Of a DNA stretch of 10,216 nucleotides, positions 1 through 7,774 are shown piece after piece. The position numbers and the translations under genes are program-made. Numbering within the stretch: position 1 is the first letter of the stretch; every line of letters begins with the position of its first letter. The DNA comes from an uncultured Mucilaginibacter sp. (GTDB lineage Bacteria; Bacteroidota; Bacteroidia; Sphingobacteriales; Sphingobacteriaceae), in assembly GCA_946479225.1 (NCBI GenBank), contig CAMLFI010000056.1, positions 1 through 10,216 on the forward strand. The letters run 5' to 3'. The notes beneath the pieces were generated by a model, which had not been told where the DNA came from, searched no databases, and saw nothing but the letters and a program-made list of their open reading frames with translations.

Positions 1-1
1 A

Positions 2-949
2 GGATCCATAAGTGCGGAGTGGGCAGCTAAGCTGGGCCTTCCTACTGATGTTAAAATTGGCGTTGGTGCCTTTGACGCGCACATGGGTGCCGTTGGTGGC
101 CAAATTGAACCTTACTTTTTAAGCAAAGTTATGGGCACATCAACTTGTGATATACTGGTTGCACCTAATGCCGAGATGAAGGATAAATTGGTTGCAGGTA
201 TATGTGGTCAGGTTGATGGCTCGGTTATACCGGGTATGGCGGGTTTAGAAGCAGGCCAATCGGCTTTTGGCGATACATATGCTTGGTTTAAAAACATTGT
301 GTCATGGCCGTTAAATAATCTGTTAAGCAGTTCAAAGGTTATTGACGAGGAGACAGCGGAAGCCTTGAAAAACGAAATTTTTGAAGAGATAATTCCTGAG
401 TTAAGCCGCCAGGCTGCAATGTTACCTATTGAGGAAACTAATGAACTGGCTATTGATTGGTTTAACGGCAGGCGTACCCCTGATGCTGACCAGTCGCTTA
501 AAGGTGCTGTTATAGGTTTAAATCTGGGTACGGATGCGCCGCGGTTTTTCCGTGCCATCGCCGAGGCTACCTGTTTTGGTGCCAAGAGCATTGTTGAGCG
601 TATGATAGATGAGGGCGTTCCGGTTAAGGGTCTGATAGGCATTGGCGGTGTAGCGAAAAAATCGGCAATTATTATGCAAATGATGGCAGATATAATAGGC
701 ATGCCTATTAAGATCCATCAGCATACACATACTTGCGCGCTTGGTGCTGCCATGTTTGCAGCTGTAGTTGCAGAACTGCACGATAATGTACAAGATGCTA
801 TGAACGCTATGGGTGGCGGATTTGATGTGGTTTACGAGCCAAACGCCGAACTTAGTGCGGTATATGCCAAACGTTATAAACAATATAAAGGCCTGGGCGA
901 TTTTATAACTTTCCAAACCCGCCAAATAGAACAATCCATTTCAGCATGA
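2..949 (+). CDS. araB: L-ribulokinase, 5'-truncated by the window edge
   Basis: Cytoplasmic FGGY-family sugar kinase that phosphorylates L-ribulose with ATP to L-ribulose 5-phosphate, the second step of L-arabinose catabolism. The frame is open from base 2 to the TGA at 947-949, giving 315 visible residues of a family usually about 550-570 long, so roughly the N-terminal 40% is missing. The visible part covers the end of the N-terminal actin-like domain and the C-terminal ATP-binding domain. GAFDAHMGAVGG (visible residues 22-33) contains the expected catalytic base Asp25. It is followed by GTSTCD (45-50) and by GICGQVDGSV and GLEAGQSAFGD, which closely match enterobacterial AraB. The FGGY C-terminal signature region GIGGVAKKS starts at visible residue 213, and ALGAAMFA is at 246-253. 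The ATG at 83 lies inside the conserved DAHMGA motif, so it is an internal methionine, not the start. The stop overlaps the araD start by 4 bases, which implies translational coupling. Xylulokinase is a less likely alternative because the AraB-specific motifs and the araD/araA neighbours agree. Confidence 0.95.
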   Translation, partial: GSISAEWAAKLGLPTDVKIGVGAFDAHMGAVGGQIEPYFLSKVMGTSTCDILVAPNAEMKDKLVAGICGQVDGSVIPGMAGLEAGQSAFGDTYAWFKNIVSWPLNNLLSSSKVIDEETAEALKNEIFEEIIPELSRQAAMLPIEETNELAIDWFNGRRTPDADQSLKGAVIGLNLGTDAPRFFRAIAEATCFGAKSIVERMIDEGVPVKGLIGIGGVAKKSAIIMQMMADIIGMPIKIHQHTHTCALGAAMFAAVVAELHDNVQDAMNAMGGGFDVVYEPNAELSAVYAKRYKQYKGLGDFITFQTRQIEQSISA

Positions 950-1647
950 GTACCTATCAGCATATAAAAGAGGAAGCTTATGCGGCTAACATGCAGCTTC
1001 CTAAATTGGGTTTGGTTTTGTTCACCTTTGGTAATGTTAGTGCTGTTGACAGAAGCGCCGGAGTCTTTGCTATTAAGCCAAGCGGTGTGCCTTACGAGGA
1101 TCTTACGCCGGATAGCATGGTGATAGTTGATTTTGATGGCAATACCGTTGAAGGAAAGCTAAGGCCATCATCAGATACTAAAACGCATGGTGTGCTTTAC
1201 AAGCATTGGGACACCATTGGCGGCATTGTGCACACACATTCAACTTATGGCACTGCATGGGCACAGGCACAAAGGGACATACCAATTTTTGGCACCACGC
1301 ATGCTGACCATTTAACAACTGATATACCTTGCGCGCCGCCAATGAGCGACGAAATGATAAAAGGTAATTACGAGTATGAGACCGGCTTCCAGATCATGAA
1401 TCATTTTAAAAAATTCAACCTGGATTACAAAGAGGTAGAAATGATATTGGTTGGAAACCATGCGCCATTTACCTGGGGTAAAACAGCAAATAAAGCAGTT
1501 TATAACAGCGCCGTTTTAGAAACTGTTGCGCAAATGGCTTACTTAACCGAGATGATAAATCCGCAGGCACCAAAATTGAAAGATACTTTAATCAATAAAC
1601 ACTTCCAGCGTAAGCACGGGCCCGACTCTTATTACGGCCAAAGCTAA
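946..1647 (+). CDS. araD: L-ribulose-5-phosphate 4-epimerase
   Basis: Cytoplasmic class II aldolase-like, metal-dependent enzyme that converts L-ribulose 5-phosphate to D-xylulose 5-phosphate, the last arabinose-specific step. The 233 residues are about the length of E. coli AraD (231), and the two are collinear. The expected residues are present: Asp77 in PSSDTKTH, metal ligands His96 and His98 in GGIVHTHS, Asp121 in THADH, metal ligand His172 in GNHAPFTWGK, and Tyr230 in the C-terminal KHGPDSYYGQ. All are offset by one from the E. coli numbering I remember (76, 95, 97, 120, 171, 229). The GNVSAVDR and KPSGV phosphate-binding segments lie near the N-terminus (29-36 and 44-48). The ATG at 946 sits in an ATGA overlap with the araB stop and gives the exact family N-terminus. 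The gene could also be named sgbE or ulaF by family, but its position between araB and araA favours araD. Confidence 0.96.
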   Translation: MSTYQHIKEEAYAANMQLPKLGLVLFTFGNVSAVDRSAGVFAIKPSGVPYEDLTPDSMVIVDFDGNTVEGKLRPSSDTKTHGVLYKHWDTIGGIVHTHSTYGTAWAQAQRDIPIFGTTHADHLTTDIPCAPPMSDEMIKGNYEYETGFQIMNHFKKFNLDYKEVEMILVGNHAPFTWGKTANKAVYNSAVLETVAQMAYLTEMINPQAPKLKDTLINKHFQRKHGPDSYYGQS

Positions 1648-1690
1648 TAGATGCTGAACCTATCCGTCCGATAAAAAATACTATATAAAA

Positions 1691-3181
1691 ATGATCGACC
1701 TTAAAAAATTAGAAGTCTGGTTTATAACCGGAAGCCAGGACCTGTACGGCGAAGAAACCCTTAAACAGGTAGCATTGCACTCACAAGAAATTGCTGCAGG
1801 TTTAAACGTTGCCGGCCAAATACCGGTAACAGTGGTATACAAGCCTGTTGTTAAAAGCACAGACGAGATATATAACACTATTGCCGATGCCAATAACGCG
1901 ACAAATTGCATTGGTATCATTACCTGGATGCACACTTTCTCGCCGGCTAAAATGTGGATCCGTGGTTTAGGTATCCTTAAAAAACCTATGCTGCATTTGC
2001 ATACCCAGTTTAACCGCGATATCCCTTGGAACTCTATCAATATGGATTTCATGAACCTTAACCAAAGCGCCCACGGCGACCGCGAGTTTGGATTCATGGT
2101 ATCGCGTATGCGCATGGAGCGTAAGGTGGTTGTTGGCCACTGGCAGGAAACCGAAGTTGCTGAGCAAATTGGCAGCTGGTCGAGAGCGGCTGCGGCATGG
2201 CATGATTGGCAGGGCGCTAAGTTTGTTCGCTTTGGCGATAACATGCGCTATGTTGCCGTTACCGATGGCGATAAGGTAGAAGCTGAACTGCAGTTTGGTT
2301 TTTCTGTAAACACCCACGGCGTTGGCGACCTGGTTAAAGTAATTGACGGGGTTAGCGATGCAGCAGTTAACGAGCTGATAGCAGAATACGAGGCAACTTA
2401 TGATATGGATGCTTCCTTACGCAAAGGCGGAGCTAACCACCAGTCGGTATTTGATGCTGCTAAGATTGAATTAGGCCTGCGCTTTTTCTTAGAAGAAGGC
2501 AACTTTAAAGGCTTTAGCGATACGTTTGAAGACTTGCACGGTATGATCCAATTGCCGGGGATTGCTGCACAGCGTTTAATGGAAAGCGGCTACGGTTTTG
2601 CCGGTGAAGGCGACTGGAAAACAGCCGCTTTGGTACGCGCTTGCAAAGTAATGGGTAGCGGCTTAGCAGGTGGTAACGCCTTTATGGAAGATTATACTTA
2701 TCATTTTGACCCGAATAATTCATTGGTGTTAGGTTCGCACATGTTAGAGGTAGATTCATCTCTGGCCAGCGGCAAAGCAACTTTAGAGGTGCATCCTTTA
2801 GGTATTGGCGGCAAAGCCGATCCGGCGCGTTTGGTATTTAATGTTGCCGGCGGACCTGCTCTGAATGCATCTTTAATTGATATGGGTAACCGTTTCCGTT
2901 TGTTGATAAACGAAGTTGAAGCTGTTGAACCAACTAACGAATTACCTAACTTACCTGTAGCGCGTGTGCTTTGGAAACCATTGCCTGATATGAAAACTGC
3001 CTGCGCTGCATGGATCTATGCCGGTGGCGCGCACCATACAGCTTACAGCCAGAATTTAACTGCTGAGCATTTGTATGATTTTGCATCAATTGCGGGTGTT
3101 GAGTTTATTTGTATTGGTAAAGACACTCAGATTAACCAGTTGCGTAACGAACTGAAATGGAACGATAGGTTTTATAAATAA
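1691..3181 (+). CDS. araA: L-arabinose isomerase
   Basis: Cytoplasmic, usually Mn2+-dependent isomerase that converts L-arabinose to L-ribulose, the first step of the pathway; many homologues also isomerise D-galactose. The 496 residues match the family length (about 500). The start at 1691 gives the typical N-terminus ([17 protein letters not shown], residues 8-24). Active-site and metal residues are intact: Glu306 in [10 protein letters not shown], Glu333 in FMEDYTYHF, His350 in VLGSHMLEV and His449 in GGAHHT. These correspond to E. coli Glu306, Glu333, His350 and His450. Other family blocks are [12 protein letters not shown] (79-90) and [13 protein letters not shown] (101-113). It lies 43 bases after araD on the same strand, with no terminator or convincing promoter between, so it is probably co-transcribed. 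No Shine-Dalgarno sequence is visible; the leader is A-rich, as is usual in Bacteroidota. A strong hairpin follows the stop, marking the operon end. Confidence 0.97.
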   Translation: MIDLKKLEVWFITGSQDLYGEETLKQVALHSQEIAAGLNVAGQIPVTVVYKPVVKSTDEIYNTIADANNATNCIGIITWMHTFSPAKMWIRGLGILKKPMLHLHTQFNRDIPWNSINMDFMNLNQSAHGDREFGFMVSRMRMERKVVVGHWQETEVAEQIGSWSRAAAAWHDWQGAKFVRFGDNMRYVAVTDGDKVEAELQFGFSVNTHGVGDLVKVIDGVSDAAVNELIAEYEATYDMDASLRKGGANHQSVFDAAKIELGLRFFLEEGNFKGFSDTFEDLHGMIQLPGIAAQRLMESGYGFAGEGDWKTAALVRACKVMGSGLAGGNAFMEDYTYHFDPNNSLVLGSHMLEVDSSLASGKATLEVHPLGIGGKADPARLVFNVAGGPALNASLIDMGNRFRLLINEVEAVEPTNELPNLPVARVLWKPLPDMKTACAAWIYAGGAHHTAYSQNLTAEHLYDFASIAGVEFICIGKDTQINQLRNELKWNDRFYK

Positions 3182-3195
3182 ACCTTATAAATAGC

Positions 3196-3238
3196 AATAA
3201 AAAAGCCGTCCCTCTTTGCGAAGGACGGCTTTTTTATT
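3196..3238. terminator. Bidirectional intrinsic terminator between araA and the HTCS gene
   Basis: A perfect 16-bp inverted repeat has arms at 3196-3211 and 3223-3238 and an 11-base loop. The core stem is GCCGTCC/GGACGGC. It is flanked by six A on the left and six T on the right, so the transcript has a U-tract after the hairpin in either direction. It starts 14 bases after the araA stop and lies 10 bases beyond the stop of the convergent HTCS gene, so it can end both transcripts. This is read directly from the sequence; efficiency is inferred. Confidence 0.92.
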
Positions 3239-3248
3239 TAGTTGGTTT

Positions 3249-6200
3249 TTATTTACCCCGCTTATCATTCAAATACTCAGAAGGCAATACCCCGAATTTG
3301 CCTTTAAACATGCGCGAGAAGTAACTTGGCGTTCCAAAACCGGTCATGTAGGCTATTTGTGCTACATTGTAATCGCTTGTTTGTAGCAGGGCCGCTGCCT
3401 TTTCTAATTTAACAGATCGCATGTATTCAATAGGAGTGAGGCCGGTTAATTCTATCAGTTTATAATATAGAGATCCACGGCTCATGCCCGCATACTTGCT
3501 TAACTCCTCAACAGAAAGCTCCGGGTCGCTAAGCCGCGACTCCATAAACGCCATAAGCGAATTAAGCAGTTTTACATCTGATGATTCCGTTTCCATGGGC
3601 TGCTCTGCAACCATATGGATATGTTTTGAGTAAGTGTCTTTTAAGCTCTTGTTCAACTCAAGCAGGTTGCTTATACGCGCGTGCAGTATCTGGAAATTGA
3701 AAGGTTTGGTCAGATAATCATTTGCCCCGGCGTTAAGGCCTCTAAGCTGTTCGTCCTCGCCATTTGCGGCGGTAAGTAGGATGATCGGGATATGCCGTGT
3801 GCGTTTATCGTTCTTTAATTTTTTACTTAATTCAACACCGCTCATCTCGGGCATGCTCACGTCGCTTACCACCAATTGCGGGTGTGCAGAAAGCGCCTTT
3901 TGCCAACCTTCTTTTCCGTTACTTGCTTCAATTATTTGATAATGCTTTTGTAAGTGCTCCGCAAGATACCCCCGAAACTCGTCATTATCTTCCACCAGCA
4001 GGATGCGAATGATGTCGTTTACAGGCGTTGCATGCCCATTGAGACCTTTATCAGCTAACGCGGTCGGCACTTGCGGTTCTTCCTTCGGGATGACGGTTGG
4101 TTCAACTTTCGCCGCATCAGGCTTTAACGGCAATTCAACTACAAAGCGCATACCTCGTTCCGGTAAAAGTGTGGCTACTATATTGCCTTCATGAAGTTCA
4201 ACAAACTCCTTTATAATTGATAAGCCGATGCCCGTGCCCTGGTTAAGAATATACGACGGCTGTTGCGATTGATAAAATCTGTCAAAAATAATGTTCAGAT
4301 CTTTTTCAGGAACGCCAACACCTGTGTCTGATACGGTGATCTTAATGTAGGGGATCACCGCGTTTTCGTTAACTTCCGTTTCAAGCGTTATCAACCCTCC
4401 GGCCGGCGTAAATTTAAACGCGTTAGATAGCAGGTTAAATATTATCCGCTCCAGCTTATCCTGATCAAACCAGGCCAGCCAATGCGGTCGCGAATTTTTT
4501 ATTTCAAGCGATATCTGCTTTTTTGTTGCTATGTCTTTAAAGGACTCTGCCGTTTCGTTGATGAAAGTAATAACATCAGCGCTGGCAAGATTGAGTTTTA
4601 ACTGATGCTCCTCCATTTTACGGAAATCCAACAATTGATTTACCAGGTTAAGCAAGCGCCTTATGTTTCTGTTTATTACACCCAACTCATCGTTAACGTC
4701 ATTGCCTAATTTTTTGCCAATCAATTTTTCAACAGGGGCAGCTATGAGCGAAATAGGCGTTCTAAATTCATGACTAAGGTTGGTAAGGAACTGAATTTTC
4801 TCCTTATCGAGTTCACGTAATTGCGCCGCTTCCCTTCGTTCCGTTTCAATTAATTGTTCAACCCGCAGCTCTTCCTGTTCGCGGGCAAATTGCAGCTTCA
4901 AATTGTTAATGCCCCGTTGTCTTATCCAAAATATCAGCAAACAAAATAATGCTGCATACAGAAAATAGGCAAAATTGGTTCGCCAAAAAGGCGGTGAAAC
5001 AACAACTTTGACGGAGGTTAATACGTTGTTGGAAAACTTGTCGTTGTTATCAGCTTTAACTTTAAAAACATATTCTCCGGGGTCTATATTGGTATAATTG
5101 GCTACCCTTGTTTTGCGTACATAGTTCCAATCGTCATCAAAACCCTCCAGTTTATAGGCGTAGTGGTTTTGCATTGGCGAAGTATAGTCTAATGCTACAT
5201 AGCCTATCGAGAAATTCTGACCATACTTTAACTGTATCTCCTTGCTAATGCCAATCTGCTGTTGTATCGCAGCATCTTCGCCCGGCACAACTGTTATGTT
5301 ATTTATTTTCAGATCGGTTAATAACACCCGGGATGGTGCAGATGCATCTGGCAGCGAGGCAGGATTGAAGAAGTTAAAACCTTCTTCACCGCCGAAATAG
5401 ATGTCGCCCCCTGACGTTTTTAAGCCCGCCCCACTTAAGAAAGAACCTTGTTGAACACCATTTTCATTAGTGAAATTTCGAAAGACTTTCTGTCGCCTGT
5501 CAAACAAACTAATGCCGAGGTCGGTACTTAGCCAAAGTGTACCACGCTCATCTTCTATTATTGTTTTTATACTTGCGTTAGCAAGCCCATTTTTTTCGGT
5601 GTAGGTTATAAACTTTTTTGTATTTGCATTAAAGTAACTCAATCCCTGATTTGTACCAACCCACACAGTATGGTCTTTTGCCACAAAAACGCTCTGCACT
5701 ATATCGTCAGACAGATTGTTCGTGACCTTGTTATATCGTGATACAGTGCCATTACTTGAATGGTAAACAGCTATACCTGTACCGTTTGAAGCTATCCAGA
5801 TATCGCCGCCTGGCCCGCGCCTTATTGCGTTGATAAAATCGTTAAGAGGTAACTTAGGCGCAAAAGTTGAAGCAGCTTTTTTATTAAACTGCTCAAATTT
5901 GCTACTTGCCGGGTCAAACACACTAACCCCGCCACCTATAGTACCGATCCATATTTTACCATTACCATCTTCCATAAGCGCAGAAACGTCGTTGCTGGCT
6001 ATTGAATTTGGCGTCCCATCAGCAGTAAATTGCCTGTAGTTTCCTGTTGACGGATCAATACAAAAAACTCCGTTATTATATGTGCCTGCCCATAGCTTAC
6101 CTAAATGGTCCATAAGTAAGCTTAAAATAACACCTACAGTTTTGCCGGCTTTACCCCGCAGCGGATATGGTTTAAACAAGCGGGTATTTTTGTCAAACAG

Positions 6201-7376
6201 GGATAAACCACCACCATCAGTGCCAACAAAAACCTTTCCGCCTTTGTATTCTGCAAAACAATTAACCAATGGAGCGCTAAGTCCTTGCGAATCAAAATGA
6301 TTACTTAGCTTTAAATCAAAAAGAGGTAAAATTTTATCGTACTTAGCTACACCCCCTCTAAAGGTACCTACCCAATATATGCCAACCGGATCTATATATA
6401 TGCTTCTTATAGAATTATTCCGTATGCTGAATATATCGCGTGGATCATTAACGTTATGCTGAAACGAATCGGTATCCGGATCATATATGTCGAGCCCATT
6501 CTCTGTGCCAACCCAAAGCTTGCCATACGAGTCGGAATAAAGGGCAAATATCACATTGTTTATAATACTATGCTTGTTGTCGGTTTCGGTCCGGTAAATT
6601 TTAAAATGACCATCCGACAACCATTTATTTAGTCCGTTTTGCGTGCCGAACCAGATATTGCCGTTGGTGTCTTCGGTTATTGTTTTTATAGCATCATGGC
6701 TAATGCTGTTGGGGTCGGTATTACTGTGCGTAAATCCTTTAAAACTGTCTGTTTTTCGGTTATATAAAAATAGTCCTTTGTTGCTACCCAACCAAACGCG
6801 ATGCCTGCTGTCCTCAAATATAGATAACACAACAAATGAGCCTGGTTCGTCTATCTTTTTGTCTCTTACAGGCTTAGCTATGATCTTTGAAGTTTTAAGG
6901 TCAATTATAATCACATTTCCATAAGTGCCTATCCATAGTCTTCCCTCACGGTCCTCGTAAAAAGCCCTTGCAGAGACATTTTGTATGGTGGGTAATTGAT
7001 TTTTGCCTTCAAAGGCAAGAAATCTGTCAGAGTTTCTGTCGTAGTAATATATCCCGCCATTACTTGAACCTACCCACAAGCGGCCTTGCTTGTCTTCATA
7101 TAGCGAAACAATATCGTTGGTTGGCAGACTGTGCTCATTACCTACTTCATGCCTGTAAACAGTAAAGTTACTACCGTCAAATTTGCTTAGCCCGTTGCTG
7201 GTACCAAACCACATTAAACCGTATTTGTCTTTAATAATAACGTTAACCGTGTTGGAGGGGAGCCCCTCTTTTGCAGTAATAGCTTTAAAGTTAATATCGC
7301 TCTGCGCCTTTACGCCTTCTATCCCGATGAGCAAAAAAAGCCATAGCAGAAAATGGCTTGCCCTTATTTTAAACAT
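3249..7376 (-). CDS. Hybrid two-component system sensor/response regulator (HTCS) with AraC-type output
   Basis: Single-protein signalling system of 1375 residues that spans the inner membrane. It is expected to sense an oligosaccharide in the periplasm and activate glycan-utilisation genes. Domains in order: signal peptide about 1-24 (LLWLFLLIGIEGVKA, then QS); fourteen propeller repeats with the GxxWxGT-type motif, aromatic positions at 56, 101, 148, 195, 242, 288, 335, 383, 429, 476, 527, 572, 615 and 660; Y_Y_Y domain about 720-795; one membrane span about 801-818; coiled-coil linker about 828-860; histidine kinase with phospho-acceptor His869 in LSHEFRTP, N-box Asn981-Asn985, G1 box DTGVG (1017-1021) and G2 box GTGIGL (1047-1052); receiver about 1123-1238 with acidic Glu1129/Asp1130, phospho-acceptor Asp1172, Thr1202 and Lys1224; and an AraC/XylS helix-turn-helix about 1283-1371. 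The ATG at 7376 is the only in-frame start between the upstream in-frame TAA (7401-7403) and the signal peptide. It is divergent from a GH115 gene, the likely target, and convergent with the ara operon. The ligand cannot be read from sequence. Confidence 0.97.
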   Translation of the reverse strand: MFKIRASHFLLWLFLLIGIEGVKAQSDINFKAITAKEGLPSNTVNVIIKDKYGLMWFGTSNGLSKFDGSNFTVYRHEVGNEHSLPTNDIVSLYEDKQGRLWVGSSNGGIYYYDRNSDRFLAFEGKNQLPTIQNVSARAFYEDREGRLWIGTYGNVIIIDLKTSKIIAKPVRDKKIDEPGSFVVLSIFEDSRHRVWLGSNKGLFLYNRKTDSFKGFTHSNTDPNSISHDAIKTITEDTNGNIWFGTQNGLNKWLSDGHFKIYRTETDNKHSIINNVIFALYSDSYGKLWVGTENGLDIYDPDTDSFQHNVNDPRDIFSIRNNSIRSIYIDPVGIYWVGTFRGGVAKYDKILPLFDLKLSNHFDSQGLSAPLVNCFAEYKGGKVFVGTDGGGLSLFDKNTRLFKPYPLRGKAGKTVGVILSLLMDHLGKLWAGTYNNGVFCIDPSTGNYRQFTADGTPNSIASNDVSALMEDGNGKIWIGTIGGGVSVFDPASSKFEQFNKKAASTFAPKLPLNDFINAIRRGPGGDIWIASNGTGIAVYHSSNGTVSRYNKVTNNLSDDIVQSVFVAKDHTVWVGTNQGLSYFNANTKKFITYTEKNGLANASIKTIIEDERGTLWLSTDLGISLFDRRQKVFRNFTNENGVQQGSFLSGAGLKTSGGDIYFGGEEGFNFFNPASLPDASAPSRVLLTDLKINNITVVPGEDAAIQQQIGISKEIQLKYGQNFSIGYVALDYTSPMQNHYAYKLEGFDDDWNYVRKTRVANYTNIDPGEYVFKVKADNNDKFSNNVLTSVKVVVSPPFWRTNFAYFLYAALFCLLIFWIRQRGINNLKLQFAREQEELRVEQLIETERREAAQLRELDKEKIQFLTNLSHEFRTPISLIAAPVEKLIGKKLGNDVNDELGVINRNIRRLLNLVNQLLDFRKMEEHQLKLNLASADVITFINETAESFKDIATKKQISLEIKNSRPHWLAWFDQDKLERIIFNLLSNAFKFTPAGGLITLETEVNENAVIPYIKITVSDTGVGVPEKDLNIIFDRFYQSQQPSYILNQGTGIGLSIIKEFVELHEGNIVATLLPERGMRFVVELPLKPDAAKVEPTVIPKEEPQVPTALADKGLNGHATPVNDIIRILLVEDNDEFRGYLAEHLQKHYQIIEASNGKEGWQKALSAHPQLVVSDVSMPEMSGVELSKKLKNDKRTRHIPIILLTAANGEDEQLRGLNAGANDYLTKPFNFQILHARISNLLELNKSLKDTYSKHIHMVAEQPMETESSDVKLLNSLMAFMESRLSDPELSVEELSKYAGMSRGSLYYKLIELTGLTPIEYMRSVKLEKAAALLQTSDYNVAQIAYMTGFGTPSYFSRMFKGKFGVLPSEYLNDKRGK

Positions 7377-7418
7377 AGTAACACTATTAATCCCTGAATT
7401 TTAATCATCCCCTGTAAA

Positions 7419-7426
7419 CAAATATA
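7419..7426 (-). promoter_or_regulatory. Candidate Bacteroidota -7 promoter element for the HTCS gene
   Basis: On the minus strand this reads TATATTTG, an exact match to the Bacteroidota sigma-ABfr -7 consensus TAnnTTTG. Transcription would begin near 7412 and leave a leader of about 36 bases before the ATG at 7376. No good -33 TTTG lies 19-21 bases upstream, so the call rests on one box plus position. Confidence 0.45.
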
Positions 7427-7527
7427 TAAAAATTGACGAAAGGGATGTGTTAGTGTGTGGCTCTAAACATTAAACCATATATTATATCAGTATCAAAAAA
7501 GTTACCGCCTTAATTATTCAATTTTCA

Positions 7528-7611
7528 GCGTAAAACTTTACTTTAGATGCTCTATTCAACAAACCCAATGAGCATAAAATATCTTTTGCTCACAATTTTA
7601 CTTTAACGGCG
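7528..7611. repeat. Imperfect direct repeat, two copies 60 bases apart
   Basis: TTTACTTTA occurs at 7537-7545 and again at 7597-7605, exactly 60 bases apart. Both copies are preceded by a GC nine bases upstream (7528-7529 and 7588-7589) and followed by a GC three bases downstream. Regularly spaced direct repeats can be activator half-sites, but this is AT-rich DNA where short repeats also arise by chance. Confidence 0.3.
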
Positions 7612-7638
7612 TATCGGCAAAAAAAAATATAACCTACT

Positions 7639-7654
7639 CTAACGATGTAGTTAG
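7639..7654. promoter_or_regulatory. Candidate operator: inverted repeat CTAAC-N6-GTTAG
   Basis: CTAACGATGTAGTTAG has perfect 5-base arms and a 6-base spacer, a size fitting a dimeric helix-turn-helix regulator. A further GTTAG lies at 7664-7668, 14 bases after the right arm. It is 121 bases upstream of the GH115 start. No U-tract follows, so it is not a terminator. Binding by the HTCS or any other protein is inference. Confidence 0.35.
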
Positions 7655-7677
7655 CAAAGTATGGTTAGATCCGAGCC

Positions 7678-7706
7678 ACCTGTCCGGGTAAAAATTTTAA
7701 ACAGGT
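7678..7706. promoter_or_regulatory. Inverted repeat ACCTGT-N17-ACAGGT
   Basis: The arms are at 7678-7683 and 7701-7706, and the spacer includes the AT palindrome AAAATTTT (7691-7698). It is followed by an A-run (7708-7716), not a T-run, so on the + strand it is not a classical terminator. It could be a protein site or a weak RNA hairpin in the GH115 leader; support is only the symmetry. Confidence 0.3.
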
Positions 7707-7730
7707 CAAAAAAAAATTGCTGTTGTTTAA

Positions 7731-7750
7731 CCAATTACAACCAATTATAC
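7731..7750 (+). repeat. Tandem 10-base direct repeat just upstream of GH115
   Basis: CCAATTACAA is followed directly by CCAATTATAC, a 10-base period close to one helical turn. It lies 25-44 bases before the ATG at 7775, so it is either an activator site overlapping the promoter or part of the leader. Read directly; the function is unknown. Confidence 0.4.
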
Positions 7751-7774
7751 GCGTGGCGGCGTGTAAACTTAAAT

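Larger units (their letters stand above)
7377..7774. other. Divergent intergenic region between the HTCS gene and the GH115 gene
   Basis: This is 398 bases of AT-rich DNA with A-tracts and no credible coding sequence. It must hold the promoters of both flanking genes and probably the HTCS binding site. A clear Bacteroidota -7 element is visible only for the HTCS side. For the GH115 side I found no good TAnnTTTG, which would fit a promoter that depends on an activator. Several short repeats lie in the half nearer GH115 and are listed separately. Confidence 0.8.

Noticed and set aside
208..702. Open frame of 164 codons on the minus strand inside araB
   Set aside because: It is antisense to highly conserved araB codons and its translation is low-complexity with no recognisable motif; it is a shadow frame.
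518..934. Open frame of 138 codons on the minus strand inside araB
   Set aside because: It overlaps conserved ribulokinase sequence and has no domain or start context of its own.
1681..2244. Open frame of 187 codons on the minus strand across the araA start
   Set aside because: araA is a full-length enzyme with all catalytic residues; the antisense frame has no family resemblance.
7376..7408. Upstream ATG on the minus strand at 7408 as a start for the HTCS
   Set aside because: It is out of frame with the HTCS (offset 32 bases), and the HTCS frame itself has a TAA at 7401-7403.
7661..7774. In-frame upstream ATG that would lengthen GH115 by 38 residues
   Set aside because: The extension reads through A-tract intergenic sequence and would place a charged stretch before a good signal peptide; the ATG at 7775 or 7781 is preferred.
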